Assembly (NCBI RefSeq): GCF_014646255.1
Contig: NZ_BMNC01000002.1
Location: forward strand, 556,140-620,139
DNA: 64,000 nucleotides
Direction of reading: 5' to 3'
Source: Lentzea pudingi
GTDB taxonomy: Bacteria; Actinomycetota; Actinomycetes; Mycobacteriales; Pseudonocardiaceae
The translations under genes were made by a program, and so were the position numbers. The notes below the pieces were generated by a model, which was given only the letters and a program-made list of their open reading frames with translations, searched no databases and had not been told where the DNA came from. This document shows positions 52,966-62,500 of this stretch, piece by piece. How positions within the stretch are numbered: the stretch's first letter is position 1; every line of letters starts with the position of its first letter.

Positions 52966-53673
52966 GTGAGGCCGTTCGCCGAGGTCCTCAACGAGCTGTG
53001 CAACAACCCGCCCGACGGCCGGGGCAAGGTCACCAACGTAGCGCTCGCCGCCGCCGTGAAGTCGCGGGGCGGGGACATCGGGCACGGCTACATCTCGCAG
53101 CTGCGACTCGGCGTGAAGGACAACCCGACCTGCCAGGCGATCGTCGACCTCGCGGGTGCGCTCGGCGTTCATCCCGCGGTGTTCCTCGGCGGTCGCCGTG
53201 AGCTGCACACGGCTGAACAACCCGGTTGGCGCGCAACGGCTGTGAGCACGCTCTTCGAAGCAGTGCACCCGCCGGACCGCGGCCCCTGGTCACCGGAGGA
53301 GGTCGCGACCGCGATCAGCTCGTCCGGCCAGTTCGGCAGCATCTCCGCCAGCTACATCCGCGAACTCCTGAGCAACGCCAGCGACAACCCGCGGCTCAAG
53401 CACATCCTCGGCCTGGCCGACCACTTCGGCGCCGATCCGGCGTACTTCTTCGACGACGACCTCGCGGCGCGGGTCGACTCGGAGCTGACGGACTTCCTGG
53501 CCCTGCGCGAGCTCGGGGTCGTCGAGTTCGTCACCCGTCTGGCCGAACGCACGGGCGATCTGTCCCCGCAGGCCAGGGCTGCTGCGGTAGAAGGGTTCCG
53601 GCAGGCGCTCGAAGTCGGCGAGGGCTGGTCGTTCCCACTGAACAGTCGCCGTACGTCCGCGGACCACACTTGA
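52966..53673 (+). CDS. XRE-type regulator with two lobes
   Basis: This 235-residue protein starts at GTG 52966 after CGGAGG. It contains two divergent helix-turn-helix-like repeats, each with a YI(S/R)xL core (GHGYISQLRLGVKDNPTCQAI and SASYIRELLSNASDNPRLKHI). Each repeat is followed by a DLAGALGVHPAVFL/GLADHFGADPAYFF segment, showing internal duplication. It opens a four-gene operon with an ImmA-like peptidase. Confidence 0.8.
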   Translation: MRPFAEVLNELCNNPPDGRGKVTNVALAAAVKSRGGDIGHGYISQLRLGVKDNPTCQAIVDLAGALGVHPAVFLGGRRELHTAEQPGWRATAVSTLFEAVHPPDRGPWSPEEVATAISSSGQFGSISASYIRELLSNASDNPRLKHILGLADHFGADPAYFFDDDLAARVDSELTDFLALRELGVVEFVTRLAERTGDLSPQARAAAVEGFRQALEVGEGWSFPLNSRRTSADHT

Positions 53674-53737
53674 TGACGACGCCCGCGTGAGGATCTCGGC
53701 CTGGACCGCTGCAGACGACATCGAGAGGAGGCGACGG

Positions 53738-54295
53738 GTGAACCGCAGGAAACTGCGCAAGCTGGTCGACGAGGTCGCCCGGGACCTCGGCCTGCCGCCC
53801 GACGCCACGCACCAGGAAGCCAGCCGCAGGGTCTGCGAGCTGATGAGCGAACGACTGGGGCGTGCCGTCGACGTCCGCTTCGCCGCCATCACGAACGCGG
53901 TCTGCCTGAGCGGTGCGACCGCGTTGCTGGAGAACGGCACGTACCTCGTCATCTGTGCGGACTCCCCGTCCTGGTACCACCGCCTGCACGTGCTGCTGCA
54001 CGAGTTCGCGCACGTGTTGCTCGAGCATCAGCCCGTCGCGCTCACACGGGACGAGGGCATGCGCCGGCTCGCACCGCACCTGCTGCCGCGGATGGCGAAG
54101 ATCATCGCCGGGCGGACGACGCTGACCGAGGACGAGGAGCGCGAGGCCGAGAACCTCGCCGACCACCTGCTGGAAAGGCTGACGGAGCACCGGGTGTGGG
54201 CCGACACGGCCGCCACCGAGGAGCCCGCGCACGTGCGGCGGGTGGCCGAGTCGCTCGAAGGAAGATCTCGCTGGGTGCGTCGTGGCGATCTTTAA
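53738..54295 (+). CDS. ImmA/IrrE-type zinc peptidase-like protein
   Basis: The product has about 185 residues from GTG 53738, with GGAGG seven bases upstream. The HEFAHVLLEH zinc motif lies near residue 90, with a supporting acidic stretch EREAENLADHLLERL. In XRE-ImmA pairs the peptidase cuts the repressor when triggered. It overlaps the membrane protein gene by 14 bases, so coupling is tight. Confidence 0.8.
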   Translation: MNRRKLRKLVDEVARDLGLPPDATHQEASRRVCELMSERLGRAVDVRFAAITNAVCLSGATALLENGTYLVICADSPSWYHRLHVLLHEFAHVLLEHQPVALTRDEGMRRLAPHLLPRMAKIIAGRTTLTEDEEREAENLADHLLERLTEHRVWADTAATEEPAHVRRVAESLEGRSRWVRRGDL

Positions 54296-55496
54296 CCTGA
54301 TCTACCTCTCGTGCGGCATCGTCGGCCTGTTCCTCCTCGCGTACAAGATCCGCTCGCTGCGGTCGAGCTGGGGCAGTCCGCGTGTGGTGGCGTTGATCTC
54401 CACCGTGTTCTTCTCGGCGTTCGCCCTGCTCTGCGCCGCGCCCGCGAACATCGGCTGGATCAACCGGACGAGCGGCGTGCCGAACTTCGCCGCCCTGATC
54501 GTGTACAGCCTGGTGGTCTGCTTCGCCGGTTCGGCGTTCGCGCTGGTGCTGTACTGGCGGTACCCGGCGGCCCAGGCGTGGCAACGGGTCCGGCTGATCG
54601 TCGTCAGCTACAGCACGATCGTCGCCGCGATGATCGTGCTGTTCTTCAAGTCCGAGGTCGGCGAGGAACGCCAGGTCGACTTCGACACGTTCTACGCCAC
54701 TCAGCCGACGATCGCGGTGTTCCTGTTCATCTACCTGGTCGCGACCATGGTCGGCTGCGGCGGTCAGGCCTACCACTGCTGGCAGGGCTCGCGGGACGAG
54801 GCGATCTCCGCACGGCCGTGGCTCCGTCTCGGGCTGCGCTGGTACTGCGCGGCGGCGTTGTTCCCCATGATGTTCGCGGTCATCAAGCTGTTCGTGCTGC
54901 TGATGGACTGGGCCGGTGAGCGCAGCTTCGACGTGCTGAGCACGACCGCTCCGCTGATGGCGTCGCTGTCGATGATCCCGCTGGTGATCGCGATGGCGCT
55001 GCCGGTCTTCGGGCCACGCCGCCCGTCGCCCGCGCTGTGGGTGCGGCGCTGGCGCACGTACTTCGCGCTGCGGCCGTTGCACCGCGCGCTGGTGCACGTG
55101 AACCCTGGCATCGTGCTCGTGGCGCCGGGCAAGTTCCTCAACCCGCACCACCGCGTGCGCCGGCAGATCATCGAGCTGAACGACTGGCGCTGGGCTTTGA
55201 CGCCGTACTTCGACCTGACCGTCGGCGAGGCCGCGACGTCCCTCGCGCGCAAGGCCTCGCTGCCCACCGACGAACTGGCCGCCGTCGTGGAGGCCGCCCA
55301 GCTGCGTGCCGCGGGCTCGTCCGACGGCCGTTCGCGGGCACCCCAGCGCCGTCCCGCCTCCGTGATCGTGGACGGCACCGACCTCGCCGCCGAGCACGAC
55401 CGGTGGGTCCGGATCTCGCGTGCGTACCAGCACTCGCCGATAGTCGACGCCGCCGTCGCCGACGCACGCGTGGAAGCAGCAAGGGGAATGGAATAG
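54282..55496 (+). CDS. MAB_1171c-like polytopic membrane protein
   Basis: This 404-residue protein has seven predicted membrane helices in the first 250 residues (FNLIYLSCGIVGLFLLAYK, VVALISTVFFSAFALLC and others) and a cytoplasmic C-terminal domain of about 140 residues (ALVHVNPGIVLVAPG, HHRVRRQIIELNDWRWAL). It resembles the actinobacterial MAB_1171c family, repeatedly found beside XRE and ImmA-like genes. It may sense a membrane signal. It is followed directly by the flavoprotein gene. Confidence 0.75.
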   Translation: MAIFNLIYLSCGIVGLFLLAYKIRSLRSSWGSPRVVALISTVFFSAFALLCAAPANIGWINRTSGVPNFAALIVYSLVVCFAGSAFALVLYWRYPAAQAWQRVRLIVVSYSTIVAAMIVLFFKSEVGEERQVDFDTFYATQPTIAVFLFIYLVATMVGCGGQAYHCWQGSRDEAISARPWLRLGLRWYCAAALFPMMFAVIKLFVLLMDWAGERSFDVLSTTAPLMASLSMIPLVIAMALPVFGPRRPSPALWVRRWRTYFALRPLHRALVHVNPGIVLVAPGKFLNPHHRVRRQIIELNDWRWALTPYFDLTVGEAATSLARKASLPTDELAAVVEAAQLRAAGSSDGRSRAPQRRPASVIVDGTDLAAEHDRWVRISRAYQHSPIVDAAVADARVEAARGME

Positions 55497-56864
55497 ATGG
55501 CACCCACACACGCCGTGGTCCTGGGCGGTGGACTCGCGGGCATGCTCGCGGCGTCCGTCCTCGTCAAGCACGTCGACGAGGTCACCGTGGTGGAGCGCGA
55601 CAAGCTGCCGGACGGCCCGTCGCCGCGGTCCGGCGTGCCCCAGGCCCGGCACGCGCACCTGCTGATGTCCGGTGGCGCACGGGCGATCGAGACGGTGCTG
55701 CCCGGCACGCTCGACGCGCTGGTCGCCGCCGGGGCACACCGGGTCGGGGTACCGAACGACCTGGTATCGCTGAGCGCCCAGGGGTGGGTGCCGCGGTTCC
55801 CCGAGATGCAGTTCATCGTCTCGTCCAGCCGCTCGCTGCTGGACTGGGTGGTGCGCGGCCAGGCGTTGCGGGACAACAAGATCTCGGTGCTGACCGGGAC
55901 CGAGCCGGTCTCGTTGCTCGGCGACCGGAACGCGGTGACCGGGGTGCTGGTCGAGGACCGGATCTCTCGCGCGCAGGTCACGCTGGAGGCCGACCTGGTC
56001 GTGGACGCGACCGGGCGCGGCTCACGGCTGCCGGCCTGGCTGGTCGAGTTCGGGCTTCCCGAGGTGGCGTCCGAGAGCGTCGACTCCGGACTCGCCTACG
56101 CCACCAGGATCTTCCAGGCGCCTCCGACGGCGGCGTCCGGTTTCCCGATCGTCAACGTGCAGGCGAACCCGCGTGATCCGTTCCCCGGTTGCACGGCGAC
56201 GCTGCTGCCCATCGAGGACGGCAAGTGGCTCGTCACGCTGTCCGGGACGCGCGGGGGCGAGCCGACGACCGACGAGTCGGAGTTCGTCGCGTTCGCCCGG
56301 TCGGTGCGCAACCCGGTCGTCGGCGAGCTGATCGCCTCGGCCGAGCCGCTGTCGCCGGTGTACGGCTCGCACAGCACCGCGAACCGGCGGATGTTCTTCG
56401 AGCGCTTGAAGTCGTGGCCTCGCGGGCTGCTGGCGCTGGGCGACTCGGTGGCCACGTACAACCCCGTCTACGGGCACGGGATGTCGATCGCGGCGCAGAG
56501 TGCCCTGGCGCTGGACGCCGGTCTTTCGGCTGGGCACTCCGCGCAGCAGATCCAGCGCGGCATCGGCAAGGTCGTCGACGGAGCGTGGGCGATGGCCACC
56601 AACCAGGACATCCTCTATCCGGGGGCGGTCGGGAAGCCGTTGCCGTTGGCCGGTCGGGTGTTGCAACGCTATGTGGACCGGTTGGTGCGCACGGCGACCA
56701 CGGAGGCCGCGGTGACGCGGGCCTTTCTGGATGCGTTCACGTTGTCGGCGCCGATGGCGAACCTGCTCAGCCCCAAGATGATCTGGGCGACCCTGCGCGG
56801 GCCTCGGTCATCGTCGCCGGAGCCCACGTTGACGGCGGACGAACGGGATCGGGTCACGGGCTGA
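55497..56864 (+). CDS. FAD-dependent oxidoreductase (monooxygenase-like)
   Basis: This 455-residue protein has an N-terminal GxGxxG motif (VVLGGGLAGMLAASVLV), a DG-like motif (LVVDATGRGSRLPAWL) and a GD motif (LLALGDSVATYNPVYGHGMSIA). This order is that of class A flavin monooxygenases and related hydroxylases. The ATG follows the upstream stop directly (TAGATG), so it is the last gene of the XRE-ImmA-membrane operon. The substrate is unknown. Its end overlaps the convergent VOC gene. Confidence 0.82.
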   Translation: MAPTHAVVLGGGLAGMLAASVLVKHVDEVTVVERDKLPDGPSPRSGVPQARHAHLLMSGGARAIETVLPGTLDALVAAGAHRVGVPNDLVSLSAQGWVPRFPEMQFIVSSSRSLLDWVVRGQALRDNKISVLTGTEPVSLLGDRNAVTGVLVEDRISRAQVTLEADLVVDATGRGSRLPAWLVEFGLPEVASESVDSGLAYATRIFQAPPTAASGFPIVNVQANPRDPFPGCTATLLPIEDGKWLVTLSGTRGGEPTTDESEFVAFARSVRNPVVGELIASAEPLSPVYGSHSTANRRMFFERLKSWPRGLLALGDSVATYNPVYGHGMSIAAQSALALDAGLSAGHSAQQIQRGIGKVVDGAWAMATNQDILYPGAVGKPLPLAGRVLQRYVDRLVRTATTEAAVTRAFLDAFTLSAPMANLLSPKMIWATLRGPRSSSPEPTLTADERDRVTG

Positions 56865-57354
56865 CGTCGCTTGGGACTGATGACGTCCGCGGGGTGAGGT
56901 CCGCGCTCTGCACGTAGGCCATGGCCTCGACGAACACCGGGTCCGTCATCCTGGCGTCCAGTTCTGCTCCGGTGGGCTGCGCGACCCTCTGGTGAATCCA
57001 CCAGAGGTTGCCGAACGGGTCGGCGAACCGGCTGACCCGATCACCCCAGAACAGCTCGGTGGGCTCGGTGATGATCCTGCTGCCCAGCTTCGTGGCCCGC
57101 TGGAGCACGGTCGCGTCGTCGGCGACGTAGAGGCGCAGGAACGCGGGTGTGGTCGGCCAGTTCGGCACGTCGAACAGCATCACGACCGAGTCGCCGATGC
57201 GGACCTCGGCGTGGCCGATCTCCGGTGCCTCGCCGACGCGTCCCAGTTCGGTGGCGTCGAACACCTCGGTGATGAAGTCGATCAGCTCGGCCGTCCGGCC
57301 TCGGCTGATCAGCCACGGCGTCACGGTGTGGTAGCCCTCGGGCACGACGTTCAT
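56854..57354 (-). CDS. VOC/glyoxalase-fold protein
   Basis: This 166-residue protein has the paired beta-alpha-beta-beta-beta modules of the vicinal oxygen chelate fold, of the PhnB-like type: TPWLISRGRTAELIDFITEVF, HAEVRIGDSVVMLFD, RLYVADDATVLQRA and RFADPFGNLWWIHQR. It may be a dioxygenase-like, resistance or small-molecule binding protein. It is divergent from the WYL regulator, which probably controls it. Confidence 0.85.
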   Translation of the reverse strand: MNVVPEGYHTVTPWLISRGRTAELIDFITEVFDATELGRVGEAPEIGHAEVRIGDSVVMLFDVPNWPTTPAFLRLYVADDATVLQRATKLGSRIITEPTELFWGDRVSRFADPFGNLWWIHQRVAQPTGAELDARMTDPVFVEAMAYVQSADLTPRTSSVPSDVSP

Positions 57355-57396
57355 TCGGTCTCCCCTTTGCTCGTCGGAGCGACCGTATGACCCATG

Positions 57397-57415
57397 TAGG
57401 ACTAGATCGGTCCTA
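57397..57415. promoter_or_regulatory. Palindrome between VOC and WYL genes
   Basis: TAGGAC-tagatcg-GTCCTA lies in the 82-base divergent spacer, 22 bases before the WYL start. It is a candidate operator for the WYL regulator acting on both genes. Confidence 0.55.
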
Positions 57416-57436
57416 GTTCTGGGTTAGCTTTGCGGC

Positions 57437-58390
57437 ATGAGTGATGCGGCTCGGTTGTTGCGCCTGCTGTCGTTGCTGCAGACACCGCGCGAGTGGCCCG
57501 GCAGCGAACTCGCGGCACGGCTGGAGGTCACGCCACGGACCGTGCGGCGCGACGTCGACCGGCTGCGCGACCTCGGCTATCCCGTCGAGGCCTCGATGGG
57601 GGCGCTCGGCGGCTACCGGCTCGTCGCGGGCACGGCGATGCCTCCGCTGCTGCTCGACGACGACGAGGCCGTCGCCATCGCGGTCGGCCTGCGCACCGCC
57701 GCCCGCCAACCGGTGGCGGGCATCGCCGAGGCGTCGCTGCGCGCTCTGGCGAAGCTGCAGCAGGTGCTGCCACCCCGGCTGGCCCGCCGGGTCGCGTCGC
57801 TCACGTCGGCCACCGCACCCGGCGCGGCCTCGTACGCCTCGCTGGTCGACCCCGGACAGCTGACCGTGATCGCCGGCGCGATTGGTTCTCGCGAGCGGGT
57901 GCGGTTCGGGTATGTGGCCAACGAGAACGTCGTGTCGAAACGGCACGTGGAGCCCATTCAGTTGGTAGCGCTCGGCCGGCGCTGGTACCTCCTCGCTTTC
58001 GACGTGGAACGGGACGACTGGCGGATCTTCCGGCTGGATCGGGTGTCGGACGCGCTGGCCACCGGGGCCCGCTTCGCGCCCCGCGTGCCGCCCGGCGGGG
58101 ACGCCACGGAGTTCGTGACGCGGAAGATGTACGACTCGGCGCCGACCTTCCGGGCACGGGTGACGCTGCGGTTGCCGGTGGAGCTCGCACGGGCGCGGCT
58201 GGCGGACTTCGCCGGGGATCTGGTTGCGGTCGATGACGGGTCTTGTTCTTGGCACAGCGTTGAGGACACCGTGGATTACCTGGCGTTTCGGCTGACGTTG
58301 CTGGGGTGTGACTTCGTGGTGCACGGGCCTGGCGAGTTGGTGGAGCACCTGCGGGGGGTGGGTGAGCGGATCAGGCGAGCGGTCGGGTGA
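57437..58390 (+). CDS. WYL-domain transcriptional regulator (YafY-type)
   Basis: This 317-residue protein has an N-terminal helix-turn-helix (LLQTPREWPGSELAARLEVTPRTVRRDVDRL), a WYL domain at about 140-210 (HVEPIQLVALGRRWYLLAFD) and a WCX-like C-terminal part. WYL domains sense ligands such as nucleic acids or nucleotides. Its divergent partner is the VOC gene, a common genomic pair in actinobacteria. The 298 bases after it (58391-58688) show no supported gene. Confidence 0.9.
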   Translation: MSDAARLLRLLSLLQTPREWPGSELAARLEVTPRTVRRDVDRLRDLGYPVEASMGALGGYRLVAGTAMPPLLLDDDEAVAIAVGLRTAARQPVAGIAEASLRALAKLQQVLPPRLARRVASLTSATAPGAASYASLVDPGQLTVIAGAIGSRERVRFGYVANENVVSKRHVEPIQLVALGRRWYLLAFDVERDDWRIFRLDRVSDALATGARFAPRVPPGGDATEFVTRKMYDSAPTFRARVTLRLPVELARARLADFAGDLVAVDDGSCSWHSVEDTVDYLAFRLTLLGCDFVVHGPGELVEHLRGVGERIRRAVG

Positions 58391-58688
58391 GCCACCGGCC
58401 AGTGGCGGGGGCGGACGACGGGTGGCACCGGGCGAGCGGCGGGCACGGGACCAGGCTGCTGGAGGCATCGGTGGCGGTGCGGTGGCCGGTAAGCGCGCGG
58501 CACCCGGCAGCCGACGGCGTCGGTGACGACGCGATGCTCAGCGAGCAGGCGGCACCGAGCACCGACGACGTCAGCGACAACGCGATGCCCAGTGAGCACT
58601 CAGCACCGGCTCGACCCGTCACCGAGATCCCGACCTCAAAGCGCGGGGACTCCCCGGCACGCCAGCCCAGCCAGTTCGCCCCGCCGGC

Positions 58689-59168
58689 TCACCCGCCCGG
58701 CGGCCCCGCTCTCACCCCCAGCACCGGCTGCCCTCCCACCACCCCCTCGTAGGACCGGTCCCAAGGCCAGCCCCCGGCCTCGTCGGCGTGCACGAGCTGC
58801 AGCGCCTCGATGCCCTCGCCGTACAGCCGTGCGGACACCAGCAGGTGGGCCCAGGGGCGGGCCACGCGGACGACCTCCAGCAGTGGGCCGCCGGGCACGG
58901 TGAAGCGGTGGCCGGGGGTGGGCAGGCCGCTGTGGACCAGGTGTTCGGCCATGTCGTCGAGCAGGCGGCCCGCTTCCAGGACTGCCATGCCCGTCACCAC
59001 GAGTTCCGGGAGGCCTCGTGGGGTCAGGCCGACGGTGTAGGCCCAGGGCGGGTGGGCCCTGTCCCGTTCGATCGCCTGCACGGCCCAGCCTCGGATGTCG
59101 ATGCAGCGGCGCAGGGTGGCCAGGTGTTCCTGCATGCGGTCGGCGGGGTGGTCGCAGTCCCAGCACAT
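58689..59168 (-). CDS. DUF4262 protein
   Basis: This 159-residue protein shows the DUF4262 pattern: HLATLRRCIDIRGWAVQAI, PPWAYTVGLTPRGLPELVVTG and HADEAGGWPWD near the end. ATG 59168 follows GAGGAG. Two CxxC-like cysteines at the start (MCWDC) may bind metal. The function of the family is not known. It is divergent from the CHAT-TIR locus. Confidence 0.8.
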   Translation of the reverse strand: MCWDCDHPADRMQEHLATLRRCIDIRGWAVQAIERDRAHPPWAYTVGLTPRGLPELVVTGMAVLEAGRLLDDMAEHLVHSGLPTPGHRFTVPGGPLLEVVRVARPWAHLLVSARLYGEGIEALQLVHADEAGGWPWDRSYEGVVGGQPVLGVRAGPPGG

Positions 59169-59308
59169 GGTGGTCTCCTCGGATCGGTGGTGGATCCAGT
59201 GTGCCGAGGAGCACCGACAAGATCGTTTGAGCAGTTCGTTGACAGAAAGTGGACAAACGATCTGTGGGCCGTCTGGATCGTTAATCTGCGACGCACGGAG
59301 GATCGTGC

Positions 59309-59524
59309 ATGCGCCCACGAAGGCTTCTCATCGCGTCGGCCACGGCACTGCCCGCGGCCGCGGGCAGTGCCGTGGCCGACGCGAAACGCCTGTCCGCGCT
59401 GGAGGTTCGTCACGGCGAGCTCGCCGCGGACCGGCAGAACCGGCCAGGACCGGAAGTCGCCTGGCAGAACGGAGCGACCAGAGAACAGTCCACAAAGGAC
59501 GGGCTCCGGAGCTGCGGGGACTGA
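59309..59524 (+). CDS. Possible small leader protein of the CHAT-TIR gene
   Basis: A 71-codon frame starts at ATG 59309 with a strong GGAGGA ribosome binding site and ends one base before the CHAT-TIR start, so translation could be coupled. The first 25 residues look like a short signal peptide (MRPRRLLIASATALPAAA). However, the 54-bp perfect palindrome makes up most of this part, so the resemblance may be a by-product of the repeat. The rest is low-complexity and hydrophilic. Confidence 0.4.
   Translation: MRPRRLLIASATALPAAAGSAVADAKRLSALEVRHGELAADRQNRPGPEVAWQNGATREQSTKDGLRSCGD
59331..59384. repeat. 54-bp perfect palindrome
   Basis: The 27 bases at 59331-59357 (starting TCGCGTCGGCCACGG) are exactly the reverse complement of 59358-59384, with no spacer and no mismatch. 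In RNA it would fold to a very stable hairpin 140 bases before the CHAT-TIR start codon. It may be a terminator or attenuator, or a binding site. Confidence 0.9.
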
Positions 59525-62500
59525 ATGCACTTCGAACCCGGCACCCCACTCGCGGACGCGGTCAAGGCCGCCAGGTCCGCCGCGCTGCGCGGCAACGTCC
59601 TGGGCGTCGACCTCGCCTACGGGAGGGCCGCGAAGATCAGTCCGGCCGTCGCCCACGACCACTGCGCGACCCTGCTCGAACTGGGCGCCATCGCCAGGGC
59701 CGCGCGCCGGTGCGACGAGTACCTGATGGCCGGCAACGACACCCCGCTGAGGATCCTGCGGGCCCAGATCCGCAGTGCCGCAACGGATCACACCACGGCC
59801 GAGCAGGACGTGCGCGAGCTGCGGAAGCTTACCCTCACCGAACTGGAACAGGCTCGGCTCGCCAGGGTCGCCGCGCTCGCCGCCGCCGACCGGTACGACT
59901 ACCCCACCGCGGAAAGCGAGCTCGACGCCGCCGAACGCCACTTCCGCCGTGCTGGCCGGCCCGAGAACCTCGAGCACATCGGCAGGGACCGGCTCCTGCT
60001 GGACGTGCGCAGGGGCACTCGCGTCTCGCGGCTGCGCAACCGCACTCCCCGCACGCCGGCCGAGATCCTGCAGCACGCCGCCGCACTCCGCCGCGAGGTC
60101 CGGTACGAGGAAGCGCTGGCGTTGATGACGAGGTGCGTCACCAGCTACCAGATCGAACCCTCGCTGAGGTTCGCCGTGCTGTACGAGCTGACGGTGCTGC
60201 TCGTGATGACCCGGCAGGCGGGCACGGCGCGCAGGCTCTTCCCGCTGCTGGCCGCCACGGCCGGTCCGGAGGTGATCTCGCAGCTCCCGGACGCGACCAG
60301 GACGCTCCGGCCCGAACGCAGGCTCAGCCACGTGCGCCGCCTGATCGCCGAGGACGAGCTGATCAAGGCGGAAGGCATGCTGGGCGAGGGGAACTCGCCG
60401 CTGTGGCACCTGACCGCCGCCGAGCTCGCCTACGCGCAGGGCCGGCTCGAACAGGCCGCGGGGCACTTCGAGATCGCGAGCAGGGCGGGTCACACCGAAC
60501 TCACCGCGCTGGCCCTGCGCAAGCTCGGCGACACGTTCGCAGACGCGGGCCACGAGGACCTCGCCGCCCGGCACTGGGCCGAGTCGCACCGCGTCGAGGA
60601 GAGCATCGCGGACCACCGGGACAGCCCCAGCGTCAAGCTGCGGATGCTGCGCACGGCCCCCGACGTGCGGGACGGCCGGGTGCGCGCGGCGGCCAGGCGA
60701 GCCCGGCGTGACGGCGGCAAAGCGCTGGCGGGGCTGGTGGTCGCCGTCGAGGCGGCCCGGAGAACGCCTCGCGACCTCCCGGGCTTCGCCGACCTCGCGG
60801 CGGCCAGGCGCTGGCTCGCCGGGACGACGAGGCACCTGCCGCGCGACCAGGTCGTGTGGATGACGCACGCGACACCGGACCAGCTCCACCACGTGATCAT
60901 CGGCCGTGGGATCACGCACGTGACGACCTCGGTCCACATCGGTGACCTCACCGACACCATCCGCCGGTTGAGAGCGTGGAAACCCAAGTACGACAGGGCT
61001 GTTCTCGGCGCGTTGCTCACCGAGCTGGCCAGTCTGATCGGACTGGCGGACGTCGTCGCGGCCTTGCCGTCCAAGGCTCGCAGGATCGTCGTGGTGGCGG
61101 ACGACGTGTTCGCGGACGTCCCGCTGGCAGGCCTGCCCGTGCCCGGCACGACCGTGTTCCTCGGCACGACCTACGCGCTCTCCACCCTGCCGGACCTGTC
61201 GACGTTGCGACCCCTGCAACGCAGCTCCCGCAAGCAGAGGGGCGACGAGGCGACGGTCTGCACGACAGCCTCCGAGCTGCGGCGAACTCTCGGCGAACGC
61301 CGCGTCCAACACATCCGCCTCGACGCCCAGAGCGCACACGACCGCATGAACCCCAAACGGTCGTGGCTGCAGTTCAGCGACGAGCAGGTGTCCGCGGAAG
61401 CGTTGGGAAAGATGGACTTCAGCGCGTGCGGCACGGTCGTGCTCGGCGCCTGCGAGACCGGCATCGTCCGCGCGGCCAGGACGGCGGGGGCGGGAGCGGT
61501 CCTCGCCGCCCGCTGGCAGGCCGACGGAGAGGCCGCGCGGAAGGTGCTCGACGCGTTCGGCCGCCACCTGGCCGCCCTCCCCCGGGATCGCGCTCTGCAA
61601 CACGCGTTGCGAGAAGTCGCCGACCGGCACCCAGCTGACTGGGCGTGCTGGTCCCTGCACGGCGACGCGGGCCATCAGACCTCAGCGGGCCCGCTGCGCA
61701 GAAGACTGAGGAAGAACGGAGACCCCGTGCCGCTCGAGACCCGCCCCAAGGTGTTCCTGTCGTTCGCCGGAAAGGACCGCGCACACGCCGAGCAACTCCG
61801 TGCCGAGCTGGAGTCCCGCAACGTCAACGCGTACCTGGACGAGAACGAGAGCGCGCCCGGTGACAACGTCGCCACCGCCATCGACGAGGCCCTGGCCACC
61901 TCCGACTACTACGTCCTGCTGTGGTCGGCGAACACACCTCGGCGCGAGCTCGCCGCGGCGGAGTGGACGGCGGCGTTCAACTTCGAGATGACACGCCGGC
62001 GAGCCTTCCTGTTCATCGTGCGGCTGGACGAGGAACCGCTGCCGCCCCTTCTGGCCCCGCGCAAGCACATCGACTACGTGGACGCCGCTGACCGCTTGGT
62101 CGCGATCTGGCGCTCGGACCGCAAGTCGGAGCTTCCCGTGTTCCCGCAACCGGTCCCGCCGACGCCGGACGGCCCGACCGTCGCGATCTCGGTGCGCAGC
62201 CACGACCTCGGCACCACGCACGTGGTGATGACCCCGCTGCACCTCACCGGCACCTCGCTGTACCGGGCGGTGTTCGACGCGCTGCAGCTGCCGACCGAGC
62301 AGGTCACGTTCGACGGCACGATCGGCATGCGGTTCACCTACGAGCTGTACCAGCAGAACGAACCGATCCCCGCCGACGAGTCCACTGTGGAGCTTGCGTC
62401 GGACGTGGTGGACATCGCCGTGCGCGTCGAGTCGTACGGCGGGCGCTCACACCACACCAAGGAGCTCCACCAGGACGAGGAACTCGACGAGGGCTTGGAC

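Noticed and set aside
59024..61675. Long minus-strand frame of 883 codons opposite the CHAT-TIR gene
   Set aside because: Arg/Gly/His-rich translation typical of an antisense shadow in high-GC DNA; no start signal or domain. The plus-strand frame has clear CHAT and TIR motifs.
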